Shown here one piece after another: positions 36,047 to 48,676 of a stretch of DNA of 64,000 bases (position 1 is the stretch's first letter; each line of letters opens with the position of its first letter). Under the pieces are notes generated by a model. The model saw only the letters and a program-made list of their open reading frames with translations. It ran no database searches and was not told where the DNA came from. This DNA is from Eriocheir sinensis (lineage: Eukaryota; Arthropoda; Malacostraca; Decapoda; Varunidae), in assembly GCF_024679095.1 (NCBI RefSeq), contig NW_026111183.1, positions 375,596 to 439,595 on the forward strand. The letters are read 5' to 3'. The position numbers and the translations under genes are program-made.

Positions 36047-36985
36047 ATGACTCCCCTGCCAGTGCATCGGGTTTCGAACAAGCGGCCGCGCAGCCCCGGC
36101 AAGGGCGAGGCGGTGAGGCTGGTGCTGGAGCCGCCGTCGGTTCCCGCCAGGAAGAGGCGGCTCGGCAGCCACCCGTGTCTTCACGTGGATGACCACAATC
36201 GTGTGCTGGGCTCGGTGAACGGCCACGCGTGCCTCGTCCAGCTGGACTCCGGGGCCCAGATCACCTTCCTCTTCCACACCATGGCCAAGAGGCTGGGGCT
36301 GATCACCGGCACGGAGCCCACCGCCAAGCAGGAGATCCTTCTCTGGATCGGCTCGCGGGTGCTGGACGTCATAGAGCTGAAGGCCGTCCCCATCAGTCTG
36401 GGGGGCGGCGTGGAGATGGTCGTCCCCGCCACTGTGTTCCCGGCGTGGCTGGAGGACATGTACGACGCAGACGAGGTCGTGCTGGACGCCCACCACCTGC
36501 GGCGCGGCCGCATGGTGCAGGTGTTTCGGCCTGACGGCAGCGACCTCTTCGTCTGCCGCCCGCAGCAGCTGCGGCGGAGGCCGAGGAAAACGGAGCGCTC
36601 CGTGGAGCCTGACGTCCTCTGGGTGCGGCGGGAGGGCGGCGCGGCGTGGGCTAGGCCAATGACGGTGCTGCTGGACACCGGGTCCAAAGGCTTCCACGTG
36701 TCAGAAAGGCGCCGCAAGCTGCTCCTCGCCAGCAGGAAAGGCCGCAGGCTGCCCAAGCGCGTCGTGCTGGACTTGGGCGACGGCTGCCGCGTGAACGCCG
36801 CGCCGCTGGAGGAGGTGGCCTCCAACGACTATGACTTCGTCATGGGCGTCTCCCTCCTGTGCAAGTACGGCGCCGTGCTGGACCACGCCCGCCACACGCT
36901 CGCCTTCAAGACCGGCTCCCAGTGGCGGGAGGTCAGCACGCAAGGCCCCCAGCAGGCGGTGGTCAGCACACAAAGGTTCCACTAA
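36047..36985 (+). CDS. Double retropepsin-like aspartic protease protein
   Basis: 312 residues from ATG 36047, the first Met after low-complexity DNA; an upstream exon is possible. Domain 1: VQLDSGAQITFLF with Asp-Ser-Gly at residues 67-69, then VPATVFPAWLEDMYDADEVV and LDAHHLRRGRMVQVFRPDGS. Domain 2: TVLLDTGSKGF with Asp-Thr-Gly at 210-212 and a retropepsin-type end, FVMGVSLLCKYGAVLDHARH. Two catalytic motifs in one chain recall the two-lobed pepsin fold, whereas retropepsins normally dimerise. The ORF is uninterrupted, GC-rich at third positions and has no RT or gag beside it, so it may be a domesticated gene. The basic N-terminus (RKRR) could be nuclear-targeting. Substrate unknown. Confidence 0.75.
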   Translation: MTPLPVHRVSNKRPRSPGKGEAVRLVLEPPSVPARKRRLGSHPCLHVDDHNRVLGSVNGHACLVQLDSGAQITFLFHTMAKRLGLITGTEPTAKQEILLWIGSRVLDVIELKAVPISLGGGVEMVVPATVFPAWLEDMYDADEVVLDAHHLRRGRMVQVFRPDGSDLFVCRPQQLRRRPRKTERSVEPDVLWVRREGGAAWARPMTVLLDTGSKGFHVSERRRKLLLASRKGRRLPKRVVLDLGDGCRVNAAPLEEVASNDYDFVMGVSLLCKYGAVLDHARHTLAFKTGSQWREVSTQGPQQAVVSTQRFH

Positions 36986-36989
36986 GCGG

Positions 36990-37213
36990 CTCGTCGGGAA
37001 CACGGTGGTGGAGGCGAGAAAAGCGTGTGAGGATAACAGTTACATGGCACATTAAACACCAAGGGTTCACAGGGAAGGGTGTGGGCAGCATACTTGCAAG
37101 CAAAGGCCAGATAATTATGTTCATGGATGGTGAGGTTGTGTGTGGTTAGGTTAACAGGAGCTGCCTTGAATAAGGCCATCGGCCTTACAGACTCCTTATG
37201 TTCTTATGTTCTC
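36990..37213 (+). mobile_element. LINE E-type 3' tail
   Basis: Begins just after the retropepsin stop with a degraded C-terminal remnant and continues into the typical 3' UTR (ggttaacaggagctgcctt, catcggcc) ending cttatgttcttatgttct. It may supply the 3' UTR or polyadenylation of the retropepsin gene. Confidence 0.8.
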
Positions 37214-37519
37214 ATTTTCGCTATCTCTCTGTCTCTATCCATCTACCTCTAATACGTTTCAGGTATACATTAGGAGAGTTTTCGGAGACTAGGAGGCTGT
37301 GTCTGAGGAAACTCTAATGTCTTTGGGGGTGGACGCAATAAGTCTATATTTCTTTGAACGTGTCGTCTGGCTATACTAAACGCACAGCGGACTAGACTCT
37401 CCTTGGCAAGGTCCTCTTGCTCTTTACCAACTCGGCGTGAATTAGCCACAAAACAGTTCCTCGTGCGTGAAGCCACGGCACCCAAGCTGTTTTTGCAATG
37501 TTTTTCTCCTAATTTCCTA

Positions 37520-38594
<1,075 letters not shown>

Positions 38595-39352
38595 TCTATC
38601 CAATTCTGACCTTCTCTCTGATCGCCAGTATGGGTTCCGCAAGGGGCTGTCTGACTGACTCTTGATCATTCTCACTAAGCCGTTTCGGTGAAACTTTTGC
38701 TGTTGCCTTAGACATCTCTTAGATATCTATCCAAGTCTGACCTTTTCCCTGATCGCCAGTATGGGTTCCGCAAGGGCCTTCCTGACTGACGCTTGGTCAT
38801 TCTCACTAAGTCGTTTCGGTGAGACTTTTGCTGTTGTCTTAGACATCACGAAAGTTTTTGACAGAGTATGGCACAAATCTTTGTTTTCTAAACTACCCTC
38901 CTACGGATATCCTTTCCAGCCTTCTGATCTATCGCTGCTGTGGTAGACGGTCACTGTTCTTCCCCTAAACCTATTAACATTCGTGTCCGTCACCGTGTCC
39001 CACAGGGTTTTGTCCTATCTCCCACTCTTTCTTTTGTTCAATAATGATCTTCTTTCCAAAACGAACTGTCCTATCCATTCTTTCGCCGATGACTGTACTC
39101 TGCATTTCTCATCTTCTTTTAATAGAAGACCAACCCAACAGGAACTAAATGATTTCATGCTGGAGGCGGCAGAAAGCTCAGCGTCAGACCTTACTATTAT
39201 TTCCGATTGGGGCAAGAAGGATTTGGTGTCCTTCAAAGCCTCAAAAACACAGTTTCTCCACCTATCCACTCGACACTATCTTCCAAACAACTATCCCGTA
39301 TTCTTTGACAACACTCAGCTATCAACTTCTTCAACACTGAACATCCTCGGTC
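38595..39352 (+). pseudogene. LINE C copy 4, with internal duplication
   Basis: Plus-strand RT fragment directly head-to-head with copy 3. The segment starting ctatccaa(t/g)tctgacctt occurs at 38596 and again at 38727 (131-bp tandem duplication), so the QYGFRKG block is present twice. It continues through [30 protein letters not shown] and SFADDCTLHFSSS to NILGL and stops at the poly(A) of copy 5. Multiple stops. Confidence 0.85.
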
Positions 39353-41092
39353 TTTTATTTTTTTATTTTTACAACAAAGGAGACAGCTCAAGGGCACGAA
39401 AAAAAAAATAACAAAAAGCCTGCTACTCGCTGCTTCCAAAAAAGAATTAAAGGAGGTGGCCAAAAGAAAGGTCAATTTCGGGAGGAGAGGTGTCCTGATA
39501 CCCTCCACTTGAAAGAGTTCAAGTCATAGGCAGGAGGAAATACAGATGAAGGAAGATTGCTCCAGAGTTTACCAGCGTGAGGGATGAAAGAGTGAAGATG
39601 CTGGTTAACTCTTGCATAAGGGGTTTGGACAGTATAGGGATGAGCATGAGTAGAAAGTCGTGTGCAGCGGGGCCGCGGGAGGAGGGGAGGCATGCAGTTA
39701 GCAAGTTCAGAAGAGCAGTCAGCGTGGAAATATCGATAGAAGATAGTAAGAGAGACAACATCGCGGCGGATTTTAAGAGGTAGAAGACTATCAGTAGGAG
39801 GAGGAGAGCTGATGAGACGAAGAGCCTTAGACTCCATGCACTCTGTCCAAAAGAGCTGTGTGAGTGGAGCCCCCCCACACATGAGATGTATACTCCATAC
39901 GTGGGCGGACAAGGCCCCTGTATATGGATAGCAACTGCGCAGGGGAAAAGAACTAGCGGAGACGATACAGAACGCCCAACCTCGAGGAAGCTGATTTAGC
40001 GAGAGGGGAGATATGAAGTTTCCAGTTGAGATTTTGAGTTAAGGATAGACCGAGGATGTTTAGTGTTGAAAAAGGTGACAGCTGAGTGTTGTCGAAAAAT
40101 AATGGATAGGTGTTTGGAAGATTGTGTCGAGTTGATAGGTGGAGAAATTGAGTTTTTGAGGCATTGAAGGACACAAGGTTCCTTCTGCCCCAATCGGAAA
40201 TGATAGCAAGGTCTGAGGTTAAGCGTTCTGCACCCTCCAGTCTGGAGTCGTGAACTTCCTGTTGTGATGGTCTTTTATTGAAAGAAGTTGAATAATGCAG
40301 AGTGGAGTCGTCGGCGTACGAGTGGACAGGACAGTTTGTTATGGAAAGAAGATCATTGATGAATAACAGGAAGAGAGTGGGTGATAGGACAGAGCCCTGT
40401 GGAACGCCACTGTTGATAAGTTTAGGGGAAGAGCAGCGACCGTCTACCACCGCAGAGATAGAACGCCCGGAAAGGAAACTGGAGATAAAGGAACAGAGAG
40501 GGATGGAATCCGAAAGAGGGCAGTTTAGAAAGCAAAGACTGGTGCCAGACTCTATTGAAGGCTTCCGATATGTCTAGCGCAACAGAAAAAGTTTCACCGA
40601 AACGGCTAAGAGAGGATGACCAAGAGTCAGTTAAGAGAGCAAGAAGATCGCCAGTAGAACGCCTCTTGCGGAATCCATACAGGCGATCAGATAGAAAGTT
40701 AGAAGTGGAGAGGTGTTTTTGAATCTTCCGGTTAAGGATTGATTCAAAAGCTTTAGATAGACAGGAAAGTAAAGCTATAGGGCGGTAGTTTGAGGGATTG
40801 GAACGGTCACCCTTCTTAGGCACAGGCTGTACAAAGGCATACTTCCAGCAGGAAGGAAAGATAGATGTTGATAGGCAGAGACAAAAGAGTTTGACCAGGC
40901 AGGGTGTCAGCACGGAAGCACAGTTTTTAAGGACATTAGGAGGCACTCCATCAGGTCCATAAGCCTTCTGAGAGTTGAGACCAGAAAGGGCATAGAAAAC
41001 ATTATTTGGAAGAATCTTAATAACAGCCATAAAGGAGTCAGAGGGGGGATGAGTAGGAGGAATATGCCCAGAATCGTCCAGGGTGGAGTTCT
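39353..41092 (-). mobile_element. LINE C copy 5
   Basis: Minus strand, 5'-truncated before the RT (starts about DDSGHIPPTHPPSDSF), with KAYGPDGVPPNVLKN, PVPKKGDRSNPSNYRPIALL, SVLSPTLFLLFINDLLS, SYADDSTLHYSTS and the C-terminal domain, then a 3' UTR and poly(A) (T-rich 39353-39375 on the plus strand). Frameshifts at about 40440 and 39960. Best preserved minus-strand copy of the family. Confidence 0.92.
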
Positions 41093-41159
41093 AACAGAAA
41101 TAATTACATACGTAGATTTAGACCCCAACAACAGTCGTGCTGTAGAGCTGAGAAAGGAG

Positions 41160-41425
41160 GAGGAGGAGGAGGAAGAGGAGGAGGAGGAAAGAGCGAGTAA
41201 GAGAACACAACAAAAACAATATCAACAAAAATCAGAACAAAAAGATGAAGAAGAGAAAATTAGAGATGGTGAAAAGAAAGAAGACAAGAACAAAAACAAT
41301 CAATGGTGGTGTTTGACATTGTTGGAAGTGATGTTAAAGAAATGGCACAAATTCTAACTTCGCTATCTCATTACGATAGGTTCTCTTCTCTCTCTGTCTC
41401 TCGTGAAAATCTTAGCTTTGAAATT

Positions 41426-41520
<95 letters not shown>

Positions 41521-41604
41521 TGGAATTTTAAAAAGAATTTGCCGACGCTCAAATGAGGAAGAAGAGGAAGAGGAGGAGGTGGAGGAGGAGGAGGAGGAAG
41601 AACA
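41160..41604. repeat. GGA and (AG)n microsatellites
   Basis: GGA-rich 41155-41195, pure AG 41431-41517, GGA-rich 41555-41604, separated by A-rich purine sequence. Confidence 0.95.
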
Positions 41605-41830
41605 CTAAAGAACACAAAGAAAGAATAAACAACAGCAGACCTGGTCGTCCTTAAGAGGCAATTTGTGACAAGCTACACTAACTATCTAATCAAAAGTGGA
41701 AGATGAAGGACAGCAAAGGCGAAGGCTCCTCCCCACCCCCCCTTCCCTCCAGCCAGAGCTGGCAGGAAAGGTAAAAGAACCATGCAGCATGAAAAAATTG
41801 CATGGAAATTATGTAGAAAAGAGGAAAAAA
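41604..41830 (+). repeat. Dispersed repeat, copy 1
   Basis: About 225 bases matching 56992-57220 (aacaacagcagacctg, ttgtgacaagctacacta, ggtggaagatgaaggacagc, gctggcaggaaagg, gcatggaaattatgtag). Both copies directly follow a GGA microsatellite. No ORF. Confidence 0.85.
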
Positions 41831-41850
41831 CTATACATTCATTTAATACC

Positions 41851-42035
41851 CTGCATATTATAAATCTGAAATCAGTGGGCAGCTAACAGAAGTTTTCAGG
41901 AAGTCACTAGACACAGGGGTGGTGCCTGTTTCCTGGAGGCAGGCACACGTTACTCCAATATTTAAGAAGGGAGACAAATCTTTTATGGAAATTATAGGCC
42001 GATTAGTTCGACGCCAGTTATAAGTAAAATGTAGG
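41851..42035 (+). pseudogene. LINE RT fragment
   Basis: Plus strand encodes SEISGQLTEVFRKSLDTGVV, then WRQAHVTPIFKKGDKS, the conserved RT block before NYRPIS. Frame breaks directly after. 42040-42570 shows no recognisable feature. Confidence 0.75.
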
Positions 42036-42579
42036 ACAGGTTAAGCTAACGTTGCTGTTAAGCGGACTAGCGCGTTGCTGGGCTCACCATCACTTTTGGC
42101 GTTGTGAAATTAGCTTGTAGAGCAAAATCAGTGGATTCATATTATCAAGCATTCAGATTTGATTAGACTTCCATAGAGGTTGTGGGTAGTTTCAAAAGCT
42201 TTTTGGCAGTTCAACAAGACTTTAGGCGTTGTGCATTTAAAATGTAGCTGAAAATAGATGTTCTGGATCCTTATCCTCAAACATTCACATTTAATAAGGC
42301 TTTCATAGCGGCTGTGGGTGCTTCTGTGGGTAGTGATAATGATAGTTTGAGAAGGCTTCTGCACCGTGAATGTGAAAAACACTTTCGAATACTTCAGACG
42401 ATGGAAATAAACGCAAATGTAAAATAATTTACTTCGACCTAAAACAAAAGCACCGCCTGAGAAGATTTGAGCAGAAGAAAATAATCACTCATTTGCACCG
42501 TGTTATAAATATGGTTCCTTGAGTTAACGTAACACGCTCTTGACTGATTGGTGTTAGCGTGGTGATGAATCCATTAGCA

Positions 42580-42685
42580 CCACCACCACCACCACCACCA
42601 TTTCCTATTTTCACTATATACCATCACCACAACCACCAAAAACAACCACCATTTCCTATCTCCGCCACCACCACCACCACCACCG
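42580..42685. repeat. (CAC)n microsatellite, interrupted
   Basis: caccaccacc runs at 42580-42600 and 42665-42683 with related AC-rich sequence between. Confidence 0.9.
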
Positions 42686-42839
42686 AAGTCAACAGTTAAA
42701 TACTATTATTCTCTTCGTTTCCCCGTCAAAACGATTTTTCCTTCACTCTATCGACGCGGCCATTCACGCGTGAGGGAAAGGTAGGCCGATAAATAGCCTG
42801 CTCGAAACTGTGTACACAATTACACATTTTGCCCCCGCC

Positions 42840-43058
42840 GCCGTGGAAAGCTTTGTTGATGTTGAATCCAGAAACTGCTCAAATATTAGCCGGGAGAGAG
42901 CGGCGAGGCGGGGCGCGGGGTAGTTACGGAGGCCGAGAAGTACAGGCTGGCAGAGTCGCCGCCGAGTTTGGGATCTTCTTTTTTGAAGGCTGTTATTACT
43001 GTTATTATTGTTATTATTATTGTTCCGTCCTTTTAGAAGAGTGTGGCGGAGGTGGGGA

Positions 43059-43091
<33 letters not shown>

Positions 43092-44110
43092 GCCTCCCGA
43101 GGTGTCATTAGAGTTCAACATACACAGTCACTGGACGCCCCGGGACACTCCGAGATGCCCGTGTCAGCTGACCATCGCCGGAGCGACGCCGGGGCGCGGC
43201 GAGCACTGCACACCCTGCGGGGCTCCATCACGCTGTCTCGCCTCGCACTGTAAAATGGCCGCAACACAAGTGCCCCGCCATGCCAGGGGCTCTCACAAGC
43301 TTACCGCTCCTCCGTCATCTTCATGCTGATGTTTTTTTTTAAACACAACACCCACTAGGTGGAGTGCCAAAAGCCTGCAGCCACAAGAAAGCCGTCCACA
43401 ATAGTGTATCCCCGTGAATGAGGCACAGCGTAGCGGCCATCACGTCACGGGCTGCCTCTGCGCAGTCGCCCCGCCCTCCGCCACCGCCGCCACACAGCCC
43501 CGGCCCTCCGCTGCCCTGCCCGTCCTCTGCTGCTGCCCGGCGGGGTGCCACCATTGGCCTGAAGCTCACATTACCTCGTCTCGGTGTGACAGGCGCCAGT
43601 ACCAGCACAGTAATGGGTGAGAGATAAAGAGCAAAGTGGCCTCTGGTGACCTGCCCACCGCCGGGCGACACCAGTCGGTCTCCCTCGCCCCGCGCCCCGC
43701 TCCATGCCTCTCAGTCCCCGGCCCTGGCCTCCTCTGGTCCTCGTCAGTGCCCTGGGGACACAGTAACAGTCACTTACGGCTGCTGGCGGCTCGTCTGCGC
43801 ATAAAGGGAGGCAGGAAAAGTGACGCTAAAGGCAGAACACAACGCCGGGGTCGCCCGCGAGTGGACCAATCAAATCACACGGGATGTTGTGCTCCCTCAG
43901 AGCAGAGAGCAGGGAGGGCCTGGCGACGCGGAACATAGCCGCCACGCGCTGGGAACCATATAGCCTTGTACAAGGAGACTATAGAACAGGAGAGGGGGCC
44001 TCTATGGGAGACCGTGGGCGGGTGGTGGTGTATGTCGGTTGTAACAGATGGCGCAGGAGCAACTTTGTTTACATTCAGGCGCCTCCCCCCCTCCAGACCC
44101 ACCCCCAGCC
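42840..44110. other. GC-rich, CpG-rich island without identified gene
   Basis: GC-rich sequence with many CpG (42890-42965, 43125-43260, 43430-43560, 43640-43800, 43840-43960), broken by (GT)n at 43060-43090. Several short frames exist on both strands but are Pro/Ala/Arg-rich and overlap, with no conserved motif. It could be a promoter or first exon; nothing decides the strand. The neighbouring 44200-44700 is AT-rich with a poly(T)-loop hairpin at about 44358-44417. Confidence 0.4.
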
Positions 44111-44702
44111 CAAAGAACCCATCGGCAGTGTTGCTACATGGGATCACGCAGCAAATGTTGCTACTTTTTTTCTTCAGTCTGGTTATTTACCATTTTAAAT
44201 AAAAAAATAAAGGTAGATAAATATCAAAATGAACATTAGGAACTATATATATATATTTACTAGGTTGACTGCATGTCATGAGTAATGCTATTATTGTTAT
44301 ATTATTATACCGCAATTATATTTTTTTTCCTTTCATCTTTCATTTCTTTCCTTTTTCTTCCTTCCGTCCTTTTTTTTTTTTTTTTTTTTGCTACAGAACG
44401 AAGGACGGAAGGAAGGAATAGGGAAAATTAAGACTGTCTTGCCATATTTGCAGCCCAACTCATGGGCTAGCTGTCACCCGACAATGGTCTATGGTCCCTC
44501 CACGGAGAGACAAATCTAGAGATGGATGGATGAATGGATGAGGAGGTAGGAAGATGAAGGAGGAGGAGGGAGGTCTGGCAATCCCCCGGCCGGGTGTTGC
44601 CATACTACCCACACTTATCATATAAGTGTGTATATCTCATCATTTTATAAAGAAATGGGCTTCCTCTACTCGCAAAGTTATATTTCAAGTTAAAAAACGC
44701 GA

Positions 44703-46470
44703 TTTTTTAATTTTTTTACAACAAAGGAGGCAGCTCAGGGGCACAAAAAAAAACAATAATAAAAAAAGCCCGCTAATCGCTGCTCCCATAAAAGAATCAG
44801 AAGAGGCGGCCAAAAGCAAGGTCAGATTCGGGAGGAGAGGTTTCCTGATACCCTCCTCTTGAAAGAGTTCAAGTCGTAGGCAGGAGGAAATACAGATGAA
44901 GGAAGATTGTTCCAGAGTTTACCAGCGTGAGGGATGAAAGAGTGAAGATGCTGGTTAACTCTTGCATAAGTGGTTTAAACAGTATAGGGATGAGCATGAG
45001 TAGAAAGTCGTGTGCAGCGGGGCCGCGGGAGGGGGGGAGGCATGCAGTTAGCAAGTTCAGAAGAGCAGTCAGCGTGGAAATATCGATAGAAGATAGACAG
45101 AGAGGCAACATGGCGGCGGAATTTAAGAGGTAGAAGACTATCAGTAGGAGGAGGAGAGCTGATGAGACGAAGAGCCTTACGGCCGTATTCTCAGTGAATC
45201 TCTTCCCCCTTCCCGCGAGGAAACGAGGCTTCGTGGACCAAATGGTATGCTCAGTGACGAGGAGTGTCTTTGATGCAGCGTGCGAAGCGGCGAGCGGGAA
45301 AGAAATGAACTAATTTCCTCTCTTGACGAAGAGGAGGTGAAGGCCCGCTCTTCGCTAATATCTTCGCACATTTAATGCTTTATTACAACATTTTTCCATG
45401 TTGCTGTATTATTAATTGGGTATAAGAACAATTTAAATTTTCTAGGCCTTATATAAAAAGTCATACAATGCGAGAAACATTATTTTTTCTGTTTATTCAA
45501 GACTTCACGGTTCCCATGATAATTTAAGCCAACACTGGAACGCACCTCCAAGCCAGCATGCCCCGCCCTTCAGACTCAACTATTCACAACAGTTCTCCTT
45601 TTTAAGCGTTTGTAGGGCGGGCACTTCAAACCATAAGCATGAAGAGTGCTGGGACAAATTTAAAAGTGACGGACTGACAGCTAGGCTTCGGCCTCCGGGC
45701 GAATGTTTCACAAGTCTGTATGAATATGTGGTGCTATGTGGTACTCCGTGCTGGGCTTCCCACAGCCAATCTCCAAACTCGTGACGTCACCGGTGGATGG
45801 AACTTAGCAAAGCTCAGCAATATAGATGATACCATTTTCCACCCACTGACAGGAGCTCTAAAGCTAGTTAAAAATATATTTAAAAGGGAGAAATAACGAA
45901 GGGAGAAAGAGATCTCATGGAACAGGAGGAAAATAAAGAAAATAAAAGCAGTTTATTCTAACGAGGTCTCCTAAACTCCGCCCACAGGTAACGGGACGAT
46001 ATCAGAGCGAAGCAAACATAGCCATAGATACCAACCAATTAAACCCATCAATGTAAATTTTCTGCTATATATAGTGTATGTCACTGTATCAAGCACTGCT
46101 TACATAAGTACTTGCCACACAATATTTTCCATTATAGAAATGTACCTAAAATGCATTAATGTTTCGGTTTTCAACGTTTGTTTGATTTGCAGTAGTACCA
46201 ACACTACACGGAAAGATTGTTTCGAAGGGGGAAGAGAAACTAGAGTTTGAAAATATCTCTTCACGGAAACACACTCTCTAAGCGACGCTTCGACGAAGAG
46301 GGAAGAGTTCACTGAAAATTCCGCCGTTAGCCTCCACTCTGTCCAGAAGAGCTGTGTGGGTGGAGCCCCCCCACACGTGAGATGCATACTCCATATGAGG
46401 CCGGACAAGGCCCCTGTATATGGATAGCAACTACGCGGGGGAGAAGAACTGGCGGAGGCGGAGACGTAAA
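44703..46470 (-). pseudogene. LINE C copy 6, split by a DNA transposon
   Basis: 3' part of LINE C: 44703-45179 and 46327-46470 are adjacent in other copies (cgaagagccttagcctccactctgtcc). It carries the C-terminal domain (MLPLCLSSIDISTLTA block in a shifted frame) and the 3' UTR with poly(A). The two parts are separated by a 1147-bp inverted-repeat element. Confidence 0.93.
45180..46326. mobile_element. 1147-bp inverted-repeat element with TTA target duplication
   Basis: Inserted in LINE C copy 6. The left end cggccgtattctcagtgaa and the reverse complement of the right end (cggcggaattttcagtgaa) match in 16 of 19 bases, and similarity continues (tctcttccc). TTA is duplicated at 45177-45179 and 46327-46329; the empty sites at 27650, 39828 and 49868 show a single T-rich triplet. 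This fits a non-autonomous PIF/Harbinger-type element. No transposase is visible. Confidence 0.85.
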
Positions 46471-46654
46471 TATGATAATATTGTTTGCGTTTACTACACC
46501 CCCGAGGCAGTAGTTATTTAACAACAAATTTAGCGTCACACAGAGCGCGGTAACCATTTGTAAATCCGCGCGCTAACCCGTGACATCATCGATTAGTTTG
46601 TAGTTATTACTGCGCGAGCTTTGTGAATCTCAATGTTCTCAAAACTACGCACTA

Positions 46655-47127
46655 GGGGACCCATACTTATAAAGCTAACACTTCGTCTCAGGCTCGTCTT
46701 AAGAGCCCAAACCGGCCCTGTGGAGTCCTATATCCTGGGTGTTAATCTGAGACGCTGCGCGAGTAGCAAAAGTTGGTCCCAGGCGGGCATAAGTCCTGGG
46801 TCCTCATCTGAGGCAGCGACCTTCAAATGTAAACATTACCGGGTGTTGCCAGACAGCCAGCGTGCCTCATCAAATCGTTTTACATTCAAACGCTCACTAT
46901 AGTCATACAAAACCTTATTATTATGGATATGATGTACTTCTATTCAATACTTTCACCATTTTAAGGAATCTTACCCATTAATTTTCATATGAGAAAACTG
47001 ATCCCGCCGTTGTTGGCAACTTTACTTTCCCCACTACCCGTGGCGGCTGAAGCCCCAGCTAAGGTGCACACTCACCTCTGAGACGAGACATAAGTCAAAC
47101 GCCTTACTTCTTTATAAGTATGGGCCC
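46655..47127. mobile_element. 473-bp inverted-repeat element
   Basis: 46655-46674 (ggggacccatacttataaag) and 47110-47127 are inverted repeats, with further inverted similarity inside (cgtctcaggctcg against cgagac). MITE-like, no ORF of note. Target duplication not resolved. 46470-46650 is unassigned. Confidence 0.65.
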
Positions 47128-47219
47128 AGGACCCGCGGACGCCTGCGCGGACCCCGAACACGAGTTATTATATTCACAGGCAAGAGCAGTTTGGTAGTGC
47201 GATATAACGAGGTGTTCAG

Positions 47220-47460
47220 TTAGTTTTCCCTTATGTTCCCTTATTTTAGCCCCATTTACTACCCTGTTTTACCCTATTTAATCTGATTCTACCCTATTTT
47301 ACCCGATTTTCCAAATTTAATGCTATTTTACACTATTTTCCTTTAATTTAGCCCCATTTATTACTCTATTTTAGCCTAGGTTACCCTATTTTAGACCGTT
47401 GTACCACATTTCCCCTATTTTAAGCTATTTTCCATTATTTTTACTATGCTATAGAGTGAA
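47220..47460. repeat. Degenerate ccctattttag repeat
   Basis: About 15 imperfect copies of a 10-14-base unit (ccctattttac / agccccattta) over 240 bases. No coding potential. Confidence 0.75.
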
Positions 47461-47635
47461 AAAGCGTATAAATTTGACCGACACAGTCACCAATAGAGAC
47501 ACCAAGACTTCCCGTCACTAACCATTACTATGTATGTTTTCACGTCTCTAATGAACTCACTAAACAAACAACTCCATCTTTAGCGTAGCCTCAACACACA
47601 AGACTTCCCCCTCAGGGTTCTAATGGGTGTTTTTC

Positions 47636-47750
47636 TAGGTTCATGGTACAGAAGAAGGGTTAAGCTCTTATAGCAGGGCCACAAATTACCAATGGAAATG
47701 CTTAAAACTTCTACGGAAGCTTTGTCAAATATTTGTGTTTGGGCGCCGAA
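47636..47750. repeat. Single copy of the 22985-23456 tandem unit
   Basis: ttcatggtacagaagaaggg, then ccaatggaaatgcttaaaac and ttctacggaagctttgtcaa follow the order of the unit at 22985-23456. The following 47755-48050 shows nothing certain. Confidence 0.6.
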
Positions 47751-48054
47751 ATGTTTAATATGACGCACGCACGGCGCTGGCCTCGTCTCTACCGCAGCGA
47801 GTCTTCGTTTAACACTATTAGGAGACTTCCGAGTCGTCTAATGAATGGGAGAGATCTGTGCTTGCTTCTTTTTTGGGTCCTTCTCATTTTTTTCCAGCCC
47901 CGAGTGGCGTTAGTTGGCAATTCTTTGTTTTTTCTTGTTGCTGTTTTGTCCGTGGGCTCCTTGACGAGAGCTTCCGATTTTGTGTTAGGACGAGGGCTGC
48001 TTTCACATCAATTTTTTGTCTCTCCGTCTCTCTGTCTCTTTCTGTCTCTTTGCC

Positions 48055-48056
<2 letters not shown>

Positions 48057-48126
<70 letters not shown>

Positions 48127-48148
48127 ATGTTGGTCACAGACTTGCACA

Positions 48149-48186
<38 letters not shown>
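48057..48186. repeat. (AG)n and (AC)n microsatellites
   Basis: AG at 48057-48124 and AC at 48151-48186. 48230-48350 is a degenerate ggtcgtggt repeat. Confidence 0.96.
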
Positions 48187-48193
<7 letters not shown>

Positions 48194-48574
48194 TTGATAG
48201 CTTCATTTCACCTTCTTCAAACTAAAACATAAATGGTCATAATCGTCTCCGTGGTGGTCGCGCAATGGTCGTGGAAATAGTCGTAATTGTAGTCGTAATC
48301 GGAGTCGTGGGAATGATCGAGGTGGTCGTGGCGGTGGTCGCGGGGTCTTGTGAGTCGTCCACTTCATGAGAGCACAAAAGAATGACGGGATCGATTCCAG
48401 CTAATGAGGCAAAGTTTGGGCGGCACGAACCCTTGACACGGGGCTTGAGCCGACGCTTGGAAGGGAATATTTCTTCGTCTTCCTTTTCTTCCTTTCTTTC
48501 TTTTCCCTTCCTTTCCTTCTATTCTGGTTTCCTTACCTCTATAGCTTTTAAAGAGAGAGCTATAGGTGAGGTTG

Positions 48575-48676
48575 TAGTCGTAGTCGTAGTCGTAGTCGTT
48601 ATAGAAGTAGTAGTAGTAGTAGTAGCAGTAGTAATAGTAGTAGTAGTAGTAGGAGGAGGAGGAAGAGGAGGAGGAG
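48575..48676. repeat. (GTC/GTA)n and GGA microsatellite at the LINE D tail
   Basis: gtcgtagtc units, then gta units, then gga units ending at the 3' end of LINE D. Confidence 0.93.

Noticed and set aside
43339..43671. 110-residue frame in the GC-rich island as a gene
   Set aside because: Overlapping frames on both strands are equally long, as expected in GC-rich DNA, and no domain is visible.
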